Shown: positions 28,157 through 37,185, numbered from the stretch's first letter. The stretch is 64,000 bases of DNA from Sphingomonas sp. JC676 (GCF_014489075.1 NZ_JACTGR010000004.1:186001-250000), one strand, 5' to 3'. Program-made: numbers and translations. The notes: generated from the letters alone by a model not told the origin.

Positions 28157-28462
28157 ATGGCGAAACTGAGTTCGATCAACAAGAACGAGCGTCGCAAGCT
28201 GCTTACGAAGAAGTATGCAGGCAAGTATGCGAAGCTGAAGGCGATCGCGAACGATGAGAGCGTCGATGAGACCGAGCGTCTCATGGCGCGTCTGAAGATG
28301 GCTGAGATCCCGCGGAACGGTAACCCGACCCGCATTCGCAATCGTTGCGAGCTCACCGGCCGTCCGCGCGCCTATTACCGCAAGTTCCGTCTCGCACGTG
28401 TGATGCTGCGCGATCTGGCCAACAAGGGCCTGATTCCGGGTCTCACGAAGTCGAGCTGGTAA
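28157..28462 (+). CDS. rpsN: 30S ribosomal protein S14 (zinc-independent)
   Basis: The 101-residue protein is the long, cysteine-poor C-minus form: only one cysteine appears in [20 protein letters not shown], not the CxxC pairs of the zinc form. It closes the 30S head. A purine-rich AAGGAAGAAC precedes it. Confidence 0.97.
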   Translation: MAKLSSINKNERRKLLTKKYAGKYAKLKAIANDESVDETERLMARLKMAEIPRNGNPTRIRNRCELTGRPRAYYRKFRLARVMLRDLANKGLIPGLTKSSW

Positions 28463-28473
28463 GGATCACGACA

Positions 28474-28869
28474 ATGGCAGTGACCGATCCCCTGGGTGAT
28501 ATGCTCACCCGCATCCGCAACGGCCAGCGTGCGCGCAAGGACTCCGTCCTCACGCCCGCTTCGAAGTTGCGTGCCCGTGTTCTCGATGTGCTCCAGCGCG
28601 AAGGCTATATCCGTGGCTATAGCGAAGAGCAGATGGGCCCCGCCGCGGGCATCCGCATCGAGCTGAAATATTTCGAGGGCCAGCCTGCGATCAAGCATGT
28701 CGCGCGCATCTCGAAGCCCGGCCGCCGCGTTTATTCGGGCAGCCAGGAGCTGCCGCGGGTCCGCAACGGCCTGGGCATCACGATCGTCTCGACGCCTCGC
28801 GGCGTTCTGTCCGACGCGGAAGCGCGCGAGCAGAATGTCGGCGGCGAAGTGCTCGCGGAGGTGTTCTGA
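28474..28869 (+). CDS. rpsH: 30S ribosomal protein S8
   Basis: The 131-residue protein begins [18 protein letters not shown] and ends with GGEVLAEVF, with the conserved [19 protein letters not shown] loop. It binds the central 16S domain and in E. coli represses the spc operon. Its stop overlaps the rplF start (TGATG). Confidence 0.97.
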   Translation: MAVTDPLGDMLTRIRNGQRARKDSVLTPASKLRARVLDVLQREGYIRGYSEEQMGPAAGIRIELKYFEGQPAIKHVARISKPGRRVYSGSQELPRVRNGLGITIVSTPRGVLSDAEAREQNVGGEVLAEVF

Positions 28870-29402
28870 TGAGCCGCATTGGTAAAAAGCCAGTGTCGAT
28901 TCCGAGCGGCGTCACCGCGACGATCGACGGCGGCGTGCTGAACGTGAAGGGCCCGAAGGGTGCCCTTTCGCTCCCGCTGCGCAGCGAGATCAGCTACACG
29001 CTTGAGGACGGCGGCATTTCGGTGCAGCCGGCCAACGAGACCAAGGCTGCGCGTGCCTTTTGGGGCATGCAGCGCACCATGGTGCAGAACCTGATCACCG
29101 GCGTGACCGAGGGCTTCTCGAAGAAGCTGCTCATCACCGGCGTCGGTTATCGCGCGAACTCGCAGGGCAAGGTGCTCAAGCTCCAGCTCGGCTATTCGCA
29201 CGACGTCAATTTCGACATCCCCGAGGGTATCGAAATCAAGACGCCCGATCAGACCACGGTCGAGATTTCGGGCATCGACAAGCAGAAGGTCGGCCAGGTG
29301 GCCGCGGAAATTCGCCGTTGGCGCAAGCCCGAGCCCTATAAGGGCAAGGGTATCAAGTACGACGGCGAGTTCATCTTCCGTAAGGAAGGGAAGAAGAAGT
29401 GA
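28869..29402 (+). CDS. rplF: 50S ribosomal protein L6
   Basis: A 177-residue duplicated-fold protein starting [12 protein letters not shown], with [10 protein letters not shown] in the middle and the C-terminal [17 protein letters not shown] signature. It lies at the factor-binding site near the sarcin-ricin loop. It overlaps rpsH and rplR by one and four bases. Confidence 0.97.
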   Translation: MSRIGKKPVSIPSGVTATIDGGVLNVKGPKGALSLPLRSEISYTLEDGGISVQPANETKAARAFWGMQRTMVQNLITGVTEGFSKKLLITGVGYRANSQGKVLKLQLGYSHDVNFDIPEGIEIKTPDQTTVEISGIDKQKVGQVAAEIRRWRKPEPYKGKGIKYDGEFIFRKEGKKK

Positions 29403-29761
29403 TCAGCACCAAGGGTCTCTCGCTTTTCGAGAAGCGTCGTCGCCGCAACCGCACTGCGCTGCGTAGCCGTGGCGCCGGTCGTCCGCGTCTTTCGATCCAT
29501 CGCTCGGGCAAGCATATCTATGCCCAGGTGATCGACGATGCCGCAGGCAAGACCGTCGCCGCCGCCTCCACGCTCGACAAGGACGTGCGCGGCAAGGCCG
29601 GCGCGACCGTCGAGGCCGCGCAGGACGTCGGCAAGCGCGTCGCCGAGGCCGCCAAGGCCGCCGGCATCACGCAGGTCGTCTTCGATCGCGGCGGCTTCCT
29701 CTACCATGGTCGCGTCAAGGCGCTGGCGGATGCCGCGCGCGAGAGCGGATTGGAGTTCTAA
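29399..29761 (+). CDS. rplR: 50S ribosomal protein L18
   Basis: A 120-residue 5S-binding protein. The start is GTG at 29399 ([18 protein letters not shown]), overlapping the rplF stop as GTGA. The core has [20 protein letters not shown] and ends [26 protein letters not shown]. Two bases separate it from rpsE. Confidence 0.96.
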   Translation: MISTKGLSLFEKRRRRNRTALRSRGAGRPRLSIHRSGKHIYAQVIDDAAGKTVAAASTLDKDVRGKAGATVEAAQDVGKRVAEAAKAAGITQVVFDRGGFLYHGRVKALADAARESGLEF

Positions 29762-29763
29762 GA

Positions 29764-30492
29764 ATGGCCGATGAAATCAACACGACCGACGCACCGGTCG
29801 AGGCGCAGGACGCCGGTCAGCCAGCTCCCGAGCAGCAGGGTCGTGGTCCGCGTGGCGGCCGTGGCCGTGGCGGCCCGGGCGGCGGCGGTCAGAACCGCGG
29901 CGGCCGTGACGGCAACCGTGGCGGCCGTCGCGACGATCGTCGCGGTGGTCCGGACGACGGCGGCGAAGAGCTGATCGAGAAGCTGGTTCACATCAACCGC
30001 GTCTCGAAGACGGTGAAGGGCGGCAAGCGCTTCGGCTTCGCGGCACTCGTTGTCGTGGGCGACGGCAAGGGCCGTGTCGGCTTCGGCCATGGCAAGGCGC
30101 GCGAAGTGCCGGAAGCCATTTCGAAGGCGACCGCGGCTGCCAAGAAGGCGATGGTCCGCATTCCGCTCAAGGAAGGCCGCACGCTGCACCATGACGGCAA
30201 CGGTCACTTCGGCGCAGGCCGCGTGACGCTGCGTTCGGCGCCGCAGGGCACCGGCATCATCGCAGGTGGCCCGATGCGCGCCATCTTCGAGTCGCTGGGT
30301 GTTGCGGACGTCGTGACCAAGTCGGTCGGCACGTCGAACCCCTACAACATGATCCGCGCCACCTTCGAGGCGCTGAACGAGCAGACTTCGCCGAAGTCGG
30401 TCGCTCAGCGGCGCGGCAAGAAGATCGCCGACCTGCTCGGCCGTGGCGGTTCGAACACCGCCGAGGCCGATGCGGCCGCGATCGCGGAGTAA
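29764..30492 (+). CDS. rpsE: 30S ribosomal protein S5 with RGG-rich N-terminal extension
   Basis: The core (about 67-242) has the S5 double-stranded RNA-binding domain [19 protein letters not shown] and the [15 protein letters not shown] segment at the mRNA entry. E. coli S5 is 167 residues. The extra 66 residues here begin with a Glu/Ala/Gln-rich part and then a strongly Gly/Arg-rich stretch (about 26-62) like RGG boxes, probably disordered and RNA-binding. A start further in would leave no good ribosome site, whereas ATG 29764 follows rplR directly. Confidence 0.96.
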   Translation: MADEINTTDAPVEAQDAGQPAPEQQGRGPRGGRGRGGPGGGGQNRGGRDGNRGGRRDDRRGGPDDGGEELIEKLVHINRVSKTVKGGKRFGFAALVVVGDGKGRVGFGHGKAREVPEAISKATAAAKKAMVRIPLKEGRTLHHDGNGHFGAGRVTLRSAPQGTGIIAGGPMRAIFESLGVADVVTKSVGTSNPYNMIRATFEALNEQTSPKSVAQRRGKKIADLLGRGGSNTAEADAAAIAE

Positions 30493-30498
30493 TCGATC

Positions 30499-30675
30499 AT
30501 GGCAACCATCAAGATCAAGCAGACCGGCTCGCCGATCCGCCGCACCAGCGATCAGCGCGCAACGCTGATCGGCCTGGGGCTCAACAAGATGCACCGGGTC
30601 AGCGAGCTCGAGGATACCCCCGAGGTTCGGGGCATGATCCGCAAGGTGCAGCACATGGTCGAGGTGCAGGGCTGA
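30499..30675 (+). CDS. rpmD: 50S ribosomal protein L30
   Basis: A 58-residue protein, [20 protein letters not shown], ending VQHMVEVQG. The sequence [17 protein letters not shown] is characteristic. It follows rpsE by six bases. A hairpin of 11 pairs comes about 30 bases after its stop. Confidence 0.96.
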   Translation: MATIKIKQTGSPIRRTSDQRATLIGLGLNKMHRVSELEDTPEVRGMIRKVQHMVEVQG

Positions 30676-30706
30676 GCCCTTCCGCCTTTTCCAGGTGACA
30701 GACAAA

Positions 30707-30739
30707 GGGGAGGGGGCTAAGCGCCCCCTTTCCGATTTT
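30707..30739 (+). terminator. Hairpin between rpmD and rplO
   Basis: GGGGAGGGGGC pairs with GCCCCCTTTCC (eleven pairs, two G-U) around TAAGC, followed by GATTTTA. The T-run is weak, so partial termination or attenuation inside the spc operon is more likely than a full stop. Confidence 0.5.
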
Positions 30740-30774
30740 ATTCAGCGCGACAAAAGCGAAAGCGAGTGCACATC

Positions 30775-31332
30775 ATGAAGCTCAACGAACTCAACGACAA
30801 CGAAGGCGCCCGCCACCGCCGCATGCGCGTCGGTCGCGGCATCGGCTCGGGCAAGGGCAAGACTTCGGGTCGCGGCCAGAAGGGCCAGAAGAGCCGCGAA
30901 GGCGTCTCGATCAACGGCTTCGAGGGCGGTCAGATGCCGCTCCACATGCGTCTGCCGAAGCGTGGCTTCAACAACATCTTCGCCAAGGATTATGCCGAGG
31001 TGAATCTCGGCCAGATCCAGAAGGCCGTCGATGCCGGCAAGCTCGATGCCAAGGCCGTGATCGACCAGGCTGCCTTGAACGCGGCGGGTCTGACCCGTGG
31101 CGGTAAGGACGGCGTCCGCCTGCTCGCCAAGGGCGAGCTGACCGCGAAGCTGAGCTTCAACGTCGCCGGCGCGTCGAAGACCGCCAAGGAAGCGGTCGAG
31201 AAGGCCGGCGGATCGATCGAGATCCCCGAGCTCGTGCCCGCCGCCGACAAGCACAAGGCGAAGCACCGCGTTGCCCAGAACGCCCGCAAGGCGGACAAGG
31301 CCGACAAGGTTGCGAAGGCCGCTAAGGCCTGA
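30775..31332 (+). CDS. rplO: 50S ribosomal protein L15 with basic C-terminal tail
   Basis: The 185-residue protein begins [22 protein letters not shown] and has the [14 protein letters not shown] loop and [21 protein letters not shown]. coli L15 is 144 residues; here about 30 residues of Lys/Ala-rich tail ([14 protein letters not shown]) extend it. It is an assembly protein of the 50S centre. The start used is ATG 30775, three codons inside an alternative ATG. Confidence 0.96.
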   Translation: MKLNELNDNEGARHRRMRVGRGIGSGKGKTSGRGQKGQKSREGVSINGFEGGQMPLHMRLPKRGFNNIFAKDYAEVNLGQIQKAVDAGKLDAKAVIDQAALNAAGLTRGGKDGVRLLAKGELTAKLSFNVAGASKTAKEAVEKAGGSIEIPELVPAADKHKAKHRVAQNARKADKADKVAKAAKA

Positions 31333-31348
31333 ATCGTACCGGGGGGCT

Positions 31349-31376
31349 TAGACAAGCCCGCGGTTGCACCTATATG
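31349..31376 (+). promoter_or_regulatory. Candidate promoter for secY-adk
   Basis: TAGACA (31349-31354) and TATATG (31371-31376) are spaced 16 bases. Transcription would begin near 31383, inside the 5' arm of the hairpin that follows. Confidence 0.4.
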
Positions 31377-31412
31377 GGCGGCGGGGGCTAGGGATAGGTC
31401 CCGCCGCCTTTT
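31377..31412 (+). terminator. Terminator hairpin before secY
   Basis: GGCGGCGGG (31377-31385) pairs perfectly with CCCGCCGCC (31400-31408), then TTTTCAATTTT. It would end transcripts coming from rplO, yet secY starts only 24 bases later, so read-through or a separate promoter must supply secY. Confidence 0.75.
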
Positions 31413-31435
31413 CAATTTTCGGGACATGGTAATCG

Positions 31436-32797
31436 ATGGCTAGCGCAGCCGATCAACTCGCCTCCAGCATCAGCCTAGCGAAATTCTCGCAGGCGACCGA
31501 CCTCAAGAAGCGGCTGTGGTTCACCCTCGGCGCGCTGATCGTGTTCCGGATGCTCAGCTACGTTCCGCTTCCCGGCGTGGATCCCACCCAGCTCAATCTG
31601 CTCGCTCAGCAGACTCAGGGCGGCGTGATGGATTTCTTCAACAACTTCACCGGCGGCGCGCTGCAGCGCATGTCGGTCGTGGCGCTGGGCGTGATGCCCT
31701 ACATCACCGCCTCGATCGTCATCCAGCTGGCGACGTCGCTCAGCCCGACGCTCAACGCCATCAAGAAGGAAGGCGAAAGCGGCCGCAAGCGGCTGAACCA
31801 GTACACCCGCTACGGCACGGTCGCGCTGACCGCGGTGCAGGGCTATTTCATCGCGGTAGGGCTGGAGAGTTTCGGCTCGCAGCAAGGTCTCCAGGCGGTG
31901 ATCGAGCCGGGCCTGATGTTCCGCGTCGGCGCGGTGATCAGCCTGGTCGGCGGCACCTTGTTCCTGATGTGGATCGGCGAGCAGATCACCAGCCGCGGTA
32001 TCGGCAACGGCATCTCGCTGATCATCATGGCCGGCATCGTCGCCCGCCTGCCCACCACGCTCGTCCAGCTGTTCGAGAGCGGCCGCACCGGCACGATCGA
32101 TCCGCTGCGCCTGATCCTGATCATCGTCGGCGTCGCGATCCTGGTGCTGTTCATCTGCTTCATGGAGCGCTCGCAGCGGCGGATCCTGATCCAGTATCCC
32201 AAGCGCCAGACCGCGCGCGGCGTCCAGGCCGAGCGCAGCCATCTTCCGCTCAAGCTCAATACCGCCGGCGTGATCCCTCCGATCTTCGCCTCGTCGCTGC
32301 TGCTGCTGCCGCTGACGATCACCCAGTTCGCCGGCCAGGCGACGGTGGGCGAGAGCTGGTGGGGCGATCTGGTGATCACGCTGAACACCTATCTGCGCCA
32401 CGGCTCGCCGCTCTACATGGGGCTCTATGCCGCCGGCATCATCTTCTTCTCCTTCTTCTACACCGCCGTGGTGTTCAATCCGGAGGAGACTGCCGACAAT
32501 CTCAAGCGCTATGGCGGGTTCATCCCCGGCATCCGCCCGGGCAAGAACACCGAGAATTATTTCGACTATGTGCTGACGCGCATCACCGTGATCGGTGCGG
32601 CGTATCTGACCGTCATCTGCCTGGTGCCGGAATATCTGGTGCTGTCGATGGGCATTCCGTTCCTGATGGGCGGCACTAGCCTTCTCATCGTCGTCAACGT
32701 AACCATGGACACGGTGACGCAGATCCAGTCGCATTTGCTGGCCCACCAGTATGGCGACCTGATCAAGAAGGCGAAGCTGAAGGGCCGCATGCGCTGA
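31436..32797 (+). CDS. secY: Protein translocase subunit SecY
   Basis: The 453-residue protein has ten membrane helices. It contains LPGVDPTQLN in the first periplasmic loop, the GIGNGISLIIMAGI segment of helix 5 and the cytoplasmic loop SQRRILIQYPKRQ that contacts the ribosome and SecA. It forms the channel for secreted and membrane proteins with SecE and SecG, which lie elsewhere. Confidence 0.97.
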   Translation: MASAADQLASSISLAKFSQATDLKKRLWFTLGALIVFRMLSYVPLPGVDPTQLNLLAQQTQGGVMDFFNNFTGGALQRMSVVALGVMPYITASIVIQLATSLSPTLNAIKKEGESGRKRLNQYTRYGTVALTAVQGYFIAVGLESFGSQQGLQAVIEPGLMFRVGAVISLVGGTLFLMWIGEQITSRGIGNGISLIIMAGIVARLPTTLVQLFESGRTGTIDPLRLILIIVGVAILVLFICFMERSQRRILIQYPKRQTARGVQAERSHLPLKLNTAGVIPPIFASSLLLLPLTITQFAGQATVGESWWGDLVITLNTYLRHGSPLYMGLYAAGIIFFSFFYTAVVFNPEETADNLKRYGGFIPGIRPGKNTENYFDYVLTRITVIGAAYLTVICLVPEYLVLSMGIPFLMGGTSLLIVVNVTMDTVTQIQSHLLAHQYGDLIKKAKLKGRMR

Positions 32798-32823
32798 ATG
32801 CGCAGCGAAACGGGGAGACGGCT

Positions 32824-33486
32824 TTGAATATCATCCTGTTGGGCCCGCCGGGGGCTGGCAAGGGCACCCAGGCCAGCCGGCTCGAGGCGGAACGCGGCAT
32901 GGTCCAGCTCTCTACGGGCGACATGCTGCGTGCCGCGGTGAAGGCGGGCACGCCGACGGGTCTCAAGGCCAAGGCGGTGATGGAAGCGGGCGAGCTCGTC
33001 TCCGACGAGATCGTCTCGGGCATCATCGGCGAGCGGCTCGATCAGGGCGACACCGCGACGGGCGCTATTTTCGACGGCTATCCGCGCACCCAGGCCCAGG
33101 CCGAATCGCTTGATTCGCTGCTGGCGGACCGCGGCCGCAAGCTCGATTATGTGATCGAGCTGGTGGTCGACGAGGACGCGCTGGTCGATCGCATCACCGG
33201 CCGCTTCACCTGCGCCCATTGCGGCGCGGGCTATCACGACCGCTACAAGCTGCCCAAGGTCGAGGGCATTTGCGACGTGTGCGGCCATCACGAGTTCAAG
33301 CGCCGTCCCGACGACAATGAAGAGACGGTCCGGACGCGCATGGCCGAATATCGCGCCAAGACCGCGCCGATCCTGCCGATCTACGAGGCCAAGGGCCTGG
33401 TCCGCCGCGTCGACGGCATGGCGGACATCGCCGTGGTGGGCGAGCAGATCGATGCGATCCTCGACGGCAGCGAAGCCGAAGCCTAA
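32824..33486 (+). CDS. adk: Adenylate kinase with zinc-finger lid
   Basis: The 220-residue enzyme interconverts ATP+AMP and 2 ADP. The P-loop GPPGAGKGT is at 7-15 and the AMP-binding RTQAQAESLD region near 89-98. The lid contains four cysteines (C130, C133, C150, C153), the zinc-binding type. The start is TTG at 32824 with GGGGAG upstream; no ATG fits before the P-loop. It follows secY by 26 bases. Confidence 0.96.
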   Translation: MNIILLGPPGAGKGTQASRLEAERGMVQLSTGDMLRAAVKAGTPTGLKAKAVMEAGELVSDEIVSGIIGERLDQGDTATGAIFDGYPRTQAQAESLDSLLADRGRKLDYVIELVVDEDALVDRITGRFTCAHCGAGYHDRYKLPKVEGICDVCGHHEFKRRPDDNEETVRTRMAEYRAKTAPILPIYEAKGLVRRVDGMADIAVVGEQIDAILDGSEAEA

Positions 33487-33490
33487 TATT

Positions 33491-33600
33491 CGTCACCCGG
33501 CCAAAGTGCCGGGGACCACCGTGCGGCAACGAGAGGCGATCGAGCCTCTAGCGGCTTGCGAGCGGTGGAGTGGACCCCGGCCCTTCGGCCGGGGTGACGA
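33491..33600. repeat. Dispersed inverted repeat, type A, copy 2
   Basis: A left arm starting CGTCACCCGGCCAAAGTGCCGGGG and a right arm ending CCGGGGTGACG face each other about 50 bases apart (each arm is its own palindrome). It lies between adk and the SRPBCC gene. Confidence 0.7.
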
Positions 33601-33614
33601 AGGGAGTGGTTGCG

Positions 33615-34130
33615 ATGAAGCGTGCGATCCCATTCGGGCTGTTGCTGGCGCTCTTTGCCACCCCGGCGGCCGCGGAAGTCGTCCAATCGTCCGACACCAG
33701 CTTCAGCGTCTCGCATAAGCTAACCATCGCCGCACCGCCTGAGCGGGTCTGGCAGGCGGTGATCCGGCCCAGCCTCTGGTGGCAAGGCGGGCATACCTAT
33801 AGTGGCGACGCCAACAATATCAGTCTTGATCCCCGCGCCGGCGGCTGCTGGTGCGAGAAGACCGTGAATGGCGGGGTCGAGCATATGCGCGTGGTCTATG
33901 TCGCGGCGCCCGCGATGCTCCGGCTGACCGGGGCGCTCGGACCTCTTCAGGCGATGCCGGTAACCGGCGTGATGACGATCGAGCTCAAGCCCCAGGGCGC
34001 AGGCACCGAAGCGACCCTGACCTATGCGGTCGCCGGGCCGGGCGGCCTCGCACAGGTCGCCGCGCCGGTGGATGGCGTGCTCGGCCTCCAATGGGCCCAG
34101 CTCAAGGCGGCGGCAGAGAAGCGGCCGTAG
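33615..34130 (+). CDS. Exported SRPBCC-fold protein
   Basis: A 171-residue protein starting at ATG 33615 (AGGGAG upstream). Residues 1-20 are a signal peptide ending AAA. The rest fits the SRPBCC/Aha1 barrel: an initial strand FSVSHKLTIAAPPERVWQAV, a RPSLWWQGGHTYSGDANNISLDPRAGGCWCE loop and a long C-terminal helix. SRPBCC proteins bind hydrophobic ligands; the ligand is unknown. It interrupts the usual adk-rpsM order and is flanked by a dispersed repeat, so it looks like a lineage-specific insertion. Confidence 0.78.
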   Translation: MKRAIPFGLLLALFATPAAAEVVQSSDTSFSVSHKLTIAAPPERVWQAVIRPSLWWQGGHTYSGDANNISLDPRAGGCWCEKTVNGGVEHMRVVYVAAPAMLRLTGALGPLQAMPVTGVMTIELKPQGAGTEATLTYAVAGPGGLAQVAAPVDGVLGLQWAQLKAAAEKRP

Positions 34131-34226
34131 CGGGACGGGCAGGGTCATGCCATTGCCAGCCCGCTTGGCGCGGCGCCCGCGATCGTATATGCTCCGCATT
34201 CCGGCAACGGCTTGACCGAGGAGCGC

Positions 34227-34255
34227 TTGACAGCGTCCCTTCGGGTGCATATGTC
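34227..34255 (+). promoter_or_regulatory. Sigma-70-type promoter for the rpsM operon
   Basis: TTGACA (34227-34232), 17-base spacer, TATGTC (34250-34255). The perfect -35 box and spacing make it strong. It implies that rpsM-rpsK-rpoA-rplQ is transcribed separately from secY-adk, with a leader of about 130 bases. Confidence 0.65.
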
Positions 34256-34339
34256 GCGCATCTTCCGAAACAACGGTTGTCACGGCGGCGCTCCATGCGC
34301 TTGTCGTGCCACTGCATTTTCGGAGCAACGCTACGAGAT

Positions 34340-34366
34340 GGGACGTGAGCTGCCATGCCATGTCCC
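34340..34366 (+). promoter_or_regulatory. rpsM leader hairpin
   Basis: GGGACGTG pairs with CATGTCCC (eight pairs, one G-U) around an eleven-base loop, ending 23 bases before the rpsM ATG. It may regulate translation of the alpha operon; no T-run follows. Confidence 0.45.
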
Positions 34367-34389
34367 GTGGAGCTGGGAGAATAAATTCC

Positions 34390-34758
34390 ATGGCACGTAT
34401 TGCGGGTGTAAATATCCCGACCAACAAGCGCGTCGTTATCGCGCTGCAGTATATCCACGGTATCGGCCCAGCCAAGGCCAAGGAAATCACCGCCAAGCTC
34501 GGCATCACGCCCGAGCGTCGCGTGCAGGACCTGTCGGACCAGGAAGTGCTGCAGATCCGCGAGACGATCGACGCAAGCTACACCGTTGAAGGCGATCTTC
34601 GCCGCACGGTGGCGATGAACATCAAGCGCCTGATGGACCTGGCCTGCTATCGCGGTCTGCGCCATCGCAAGGGCCTCCCGGTCCGTGGCCAGCGCACGCA
34701 TACCAATGCGCGCACCCGCAAGGGCAAGGCCAAGCCCATCGCCGGCAAGAAGAAGTAA
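34390..34758 (+). CDS. rpsM: 30S ribosomal protein S13
   Basis: The 122-residue protein begins [26 protein letters not shown] and ends with the basic tail [15 protein letters not shown] that touches P-site tRNA. GGGAG lies upstream of ATG 34390. It opens the alpha operon behind its own promoter. Confidence 0.97.
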   Translation: MARIAGVNIPTNKRVVIALQYIHGIGPAKAKEITAKLGITPERRVQDLSDQEVLQIRETIDASYTVEGDLRRTVAMNIKRLMDLACYRGLRHRKGLPVRGQRTHTNARTRKGKAKPIAGKKK

Positions 34759-34772
34759 GGGGGCGCTGAACA

Positions 34773-35162
34773 ATGGCACGTGAACCACAGCGCATTAAGC
34801 GGCGCGAACGCAAGAACATCACCGCAGGCGTCGCCCATGTGAACGCCAGCTTCAACAACACGATGATCACGATCACCGATGCCCAGGGCAACGCGATTTC
34901 GTGGTCGTCGGCCGGCATGATGGGCTTCAAGGGATCGCGCAAGTCGACCCCGTACGCCGCCCAGGTTGCCGCCGAGGACGCAGGCCGCAAGGCTGCCGAG
35001 CACGGCGTGCGCACGCTCGAAGTCGAGGTCAAGGGCCCCGGTTCGGGCCGCGAATCGGCGCTTCGTGCGCTGCAGGCGGTCGGTTTCCAGATCACGTCGA
35101 TTCGTGACGTGACGCCGATCCCGCACAACGGCGTTCGTCCGTCGAAGCGTCGTCGCGTCTGA
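34773..35162 (+). CDS. rpsK: 30S ribosomal protein S11
   Basis: The 129-residue protein has the core [22 protein letters not shown] and the C-terminal [18 protein letters not shown] tail that contacts the 530-690 region of 16S rRNA. It lies 14 bases after rpsM, with AAGGGGG as ribosome site. Confidence 0.97.
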   Translation: MAREPQRIKRRERKNITAGVAHVNASFNNTMITITDAQGNAISWSSAGMMGFKGSRKSTPYAAQVAAEDAGRKAAEHGVRTLEVEVKGPGSGRESALRALQAVGFQITSIRDVTPIPHNGVRPSKRRRV

Positions 35163-35260
35163 TCTAACCTTCTGTCCTGGTCGCGGGGCGCGGAAGCGCC
35201 TCGGGCCGGGCCGGTTACTTCGGCAGGATGGCTCCATTCTGCCCAACATGAGGAAAGCCC

Positions 35261-36328
35261 GTGTCGGTCAACGCTAAGAACTGGCAGGAACTCAAAAAGC
35301 CCAACGGCCTCGAGAAGAAGCCCACCGGCGACTCCAAGCGCAAGCTTACCTTCGTCGCCGAGCCGCTCGAGCGTGGCTTCGGTCTGACGCTGGGCAATGC
35401 CCTGCGTCGCGTGCTGCTTTCGTCGCTCCAGGGCGCGGCAGTCACCTCGATCAAGATCGAGAACGTCCTTCACGAATTCTCGTCGCTCGCCGGCGTCCGT
35501 GAAGACGTGACGGACATCGTCCTGAACGTGAAGCAGATCGCGCTCAAGATGCAGGGCGAAGGCCCGAAGCGTCTCCAGCTTTCGGCCACCGGCCCGGCAG
35601 AGGTGAAGGCTGGCGACATCGCGGTCTCGGGCGACATCGAAGTGATGAACCCCGAGCTGGTGATCTGCCATCTCGACGACGGTGCGACGCTCAACATGGA
35701 GCTGACCGCCGACACGGGTAAGGGCTATGTCCCCGCCCAGTCGAACCGTCCGGCGGATGCGCCGATCGGCCTGATCCCGGTCGATGCCCTGTACAGCCCG
35801 GTCCGCCAGGTTTCGTACAAGGTCGAGAACACCCGCGTCGGCCAGGAGCTCGACTACGACAAGCTCACGCTGTCGATCGAGACCGACGGCACGATCACCC
35901 CGGAAGACGCCGTGGCCTATGCCGCACGCATCCTCCAGGACCAGCTCGCGCTGTTCGTCCACTTCGACGATTCGGCCGTGACCCGTCAGGCTCCGGTCGG
36001 CATGGCTGCGACCTCCGCTCCCGCGGAAGGCGCTGTCGGCGATACCGCGCAGATCAATCGTTACCTTCTCAAGAAGGTCGACGAGCTCGAACTGTCGGTG
36101 CGTTCGGCCAACTGCCTCAAGAACGACAACATCATCTATATCGGCGATCTGGTCCAGAAGACCGAAGCCGAGATGCTGCGCACGCCGAACTTCGGCCGCA
36201 AGTCGCTCAACGAGATCAAGGAAGTCCTGTCGTCGATGGGTCTCCGCCTCGGCATGGAAATCCCGGGCTGGCCGCCTGAGAATATCGAAGAGATGGCCAA
36301 GAAGCTCGAGCAGGAAATCATGGGGTAA
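35261..36328 (+). CDS. rpoA: RNA polymerase alpha subunit
   Basis: The 355-residue protein has an N-terminal dimerisation domain ([28 protein letters not shown], about 30-60) and a C-terminal domain with the UP-element-binding helix [40 protein letters not shown] Pro/Ala/Glu linker joins them (around 245-260). It is slightly longer than the E. coli 329 because of the N-terminal part and the tail. The start is GTG at 35261, with GAGGAAAG upstream. Confidence 0.97.
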   Translation: MSVNAKNWQELKKPNGLEKKPTGDSKRKLTFVAEPLERGFGLTLGNALRRVLLSSLQGAAVTSIKIENVLHEFSSLAGVREDVTDIVLNVKQIALKMQGEGPKRLQLSATGPAEVKAGDIAVSGDIEVMNPELVICHLDDGATLNMELTADTGKGYVPAQSNRPADAPIGLIPVDALYSPVRQVSYKVENTRVGQELDYDKLTLSIETDGTITPEDAVAYAARILQDQLALFVHFDDSAVTRQAPVGMAATSAPAEGAVGDTAQINRYLLKKVDELELSVRSANCLKNDNIIYIGDLVQKTEAEMLRTPNFGRKSLNEIKEVLSSMGLRLGMEIPGWPPENIEEMAKKLEQEIMG

Positions 36329-36469
36329 AGGGATAACGGCACCGTTCGCCGCATTCGGCGGGCAGTGCCGTTACCTTTGTTACCTTTGACGGGCTGTTGG
36401 CGGTGGCCCTTATCACCGCCTGGTCTGGGGTTCCGTCAGACGGCCCCTTAACGAACGAAGGAAGAAATC

Positions 36470-36892
36470 ATGCGCCATCGCGTAGGCGGCCGTAAGCTTC
36501 AGCGGACCTCGGCCCACCGCATTGCCCTGTTCCGCAACATGTCGGCAGCGCTCATCAAGCACGAGCAGATCACCACCACCGTCGCCAAGGCGAAGGAGCT
36601 TCGCCCCTATGTCGAGAAGCTGATCACGCTCGCCAAGAAGGGCGGCCTTTCGAACCGCCGCCTGGCGCACGGCCGTCTGCTCGACGACGCACAGCTGGTG
36701 AAGCTGTTCGACGTGCTGGCGGTGCGCTACGCCGATCGCAACGGCGGCTATACCCGCATCGTCAAGGCCGGTATTCGCGCCTCGGACGCCTCGCCGATGG
36801 CGATCATCGAATTCGTCGACCGCGACGTTTCGGCCAAGGGCCAGGACTCGGGTCCGGTCATGACCGACGAGGATTTCGACGAAGCCGCCTGA
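36470..36892 (+). CDS. rplQ: 50S ribosomal protein L17
   Basis: The 140-residue protein begins [24 protein letters not shown] and contains [23 protein letters not shown]. It lies near the tunnel exit. An acidic tail ([17 protein letters not shown]) extends beyond E. coli L17. A strong terminator follows. Confidence 0.97.
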   Translation: MRHRVGGRKLQRTSAHRIALFRNMSAALIKHEQITTTVAKAKELRPYVEKLITLAKKGGLSNRRLAHGRLLDDAQLVKLFDVLAVRYADRNGGYTRIVKAGIRASDASPMAIIEFVDRDVSAKGQDSGPVMTDEDFDEAA

Positions 36893-36913
36893 TCCGGCGA
36901 CCAAGCTGCAAAG

Positions 36914-36948
36914 GAGCGACGAGGGTGGATAGCCCCGTCGCTCTTTTT
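36914..36948 (+). terminator. Rho-independent terminator after rplQ
   Basis: GAGCGACG-a-GGG pairs with CCC-CGTCGCTC (eleven pairs, one bulged A), followed by TTTTT. It ends the alpha operon. Confidence 0.88.
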
Positions 36949-37050
36949 GTTTCAACCACTCAACCATTGGTATGGGGTGAAATCGCGCGGCGAACTCCCA
37001 ACTCCAGCACCAAGGTTATTGCATCGGCTTGGCCGGTGCCGGAGGTTGAG

Positions 37051-37185
37051 ATGAGGTCCCATTCGAATTCGCGCCGCGGCGCACCGTCTACGCCGATCGG
37101 TTCATGGATCGCTGCCGCGTTGGCTTTGGCGCCGCTCTCGGCGCTGTTCTACGCTGTTCAGACGACAGGCATCGGCATCGCTTGA
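37051..37185 (+). CDS. Possible 44-residue single-span membrane peptide
   Basis: ATG 37051 follows a GGAGG motif by five bases. The product has a basic N-terminus (RSHSNSRRG) and one hydrophobic helix (about 18-37, IGSWIAAALALAPLSALFYA), then a short tail. It lies alone in the 350-base gap between rplQ and the oligopeptidase gene. I do not recognise it. It could be a real small membrane protein or a chance frame; the ribosome site and helix favour the first. Confidence 0.35.
   Translation: MRSHSNSRRGAPSTPIGSWIAAALALAPLSALFYAVQTTGIGIA

Noticed and set aside
30766..30774. Alternative rplO start three codons upstream
   Set aside because: The family starts MKLNEL at 30775; the added MHI is not conserved.
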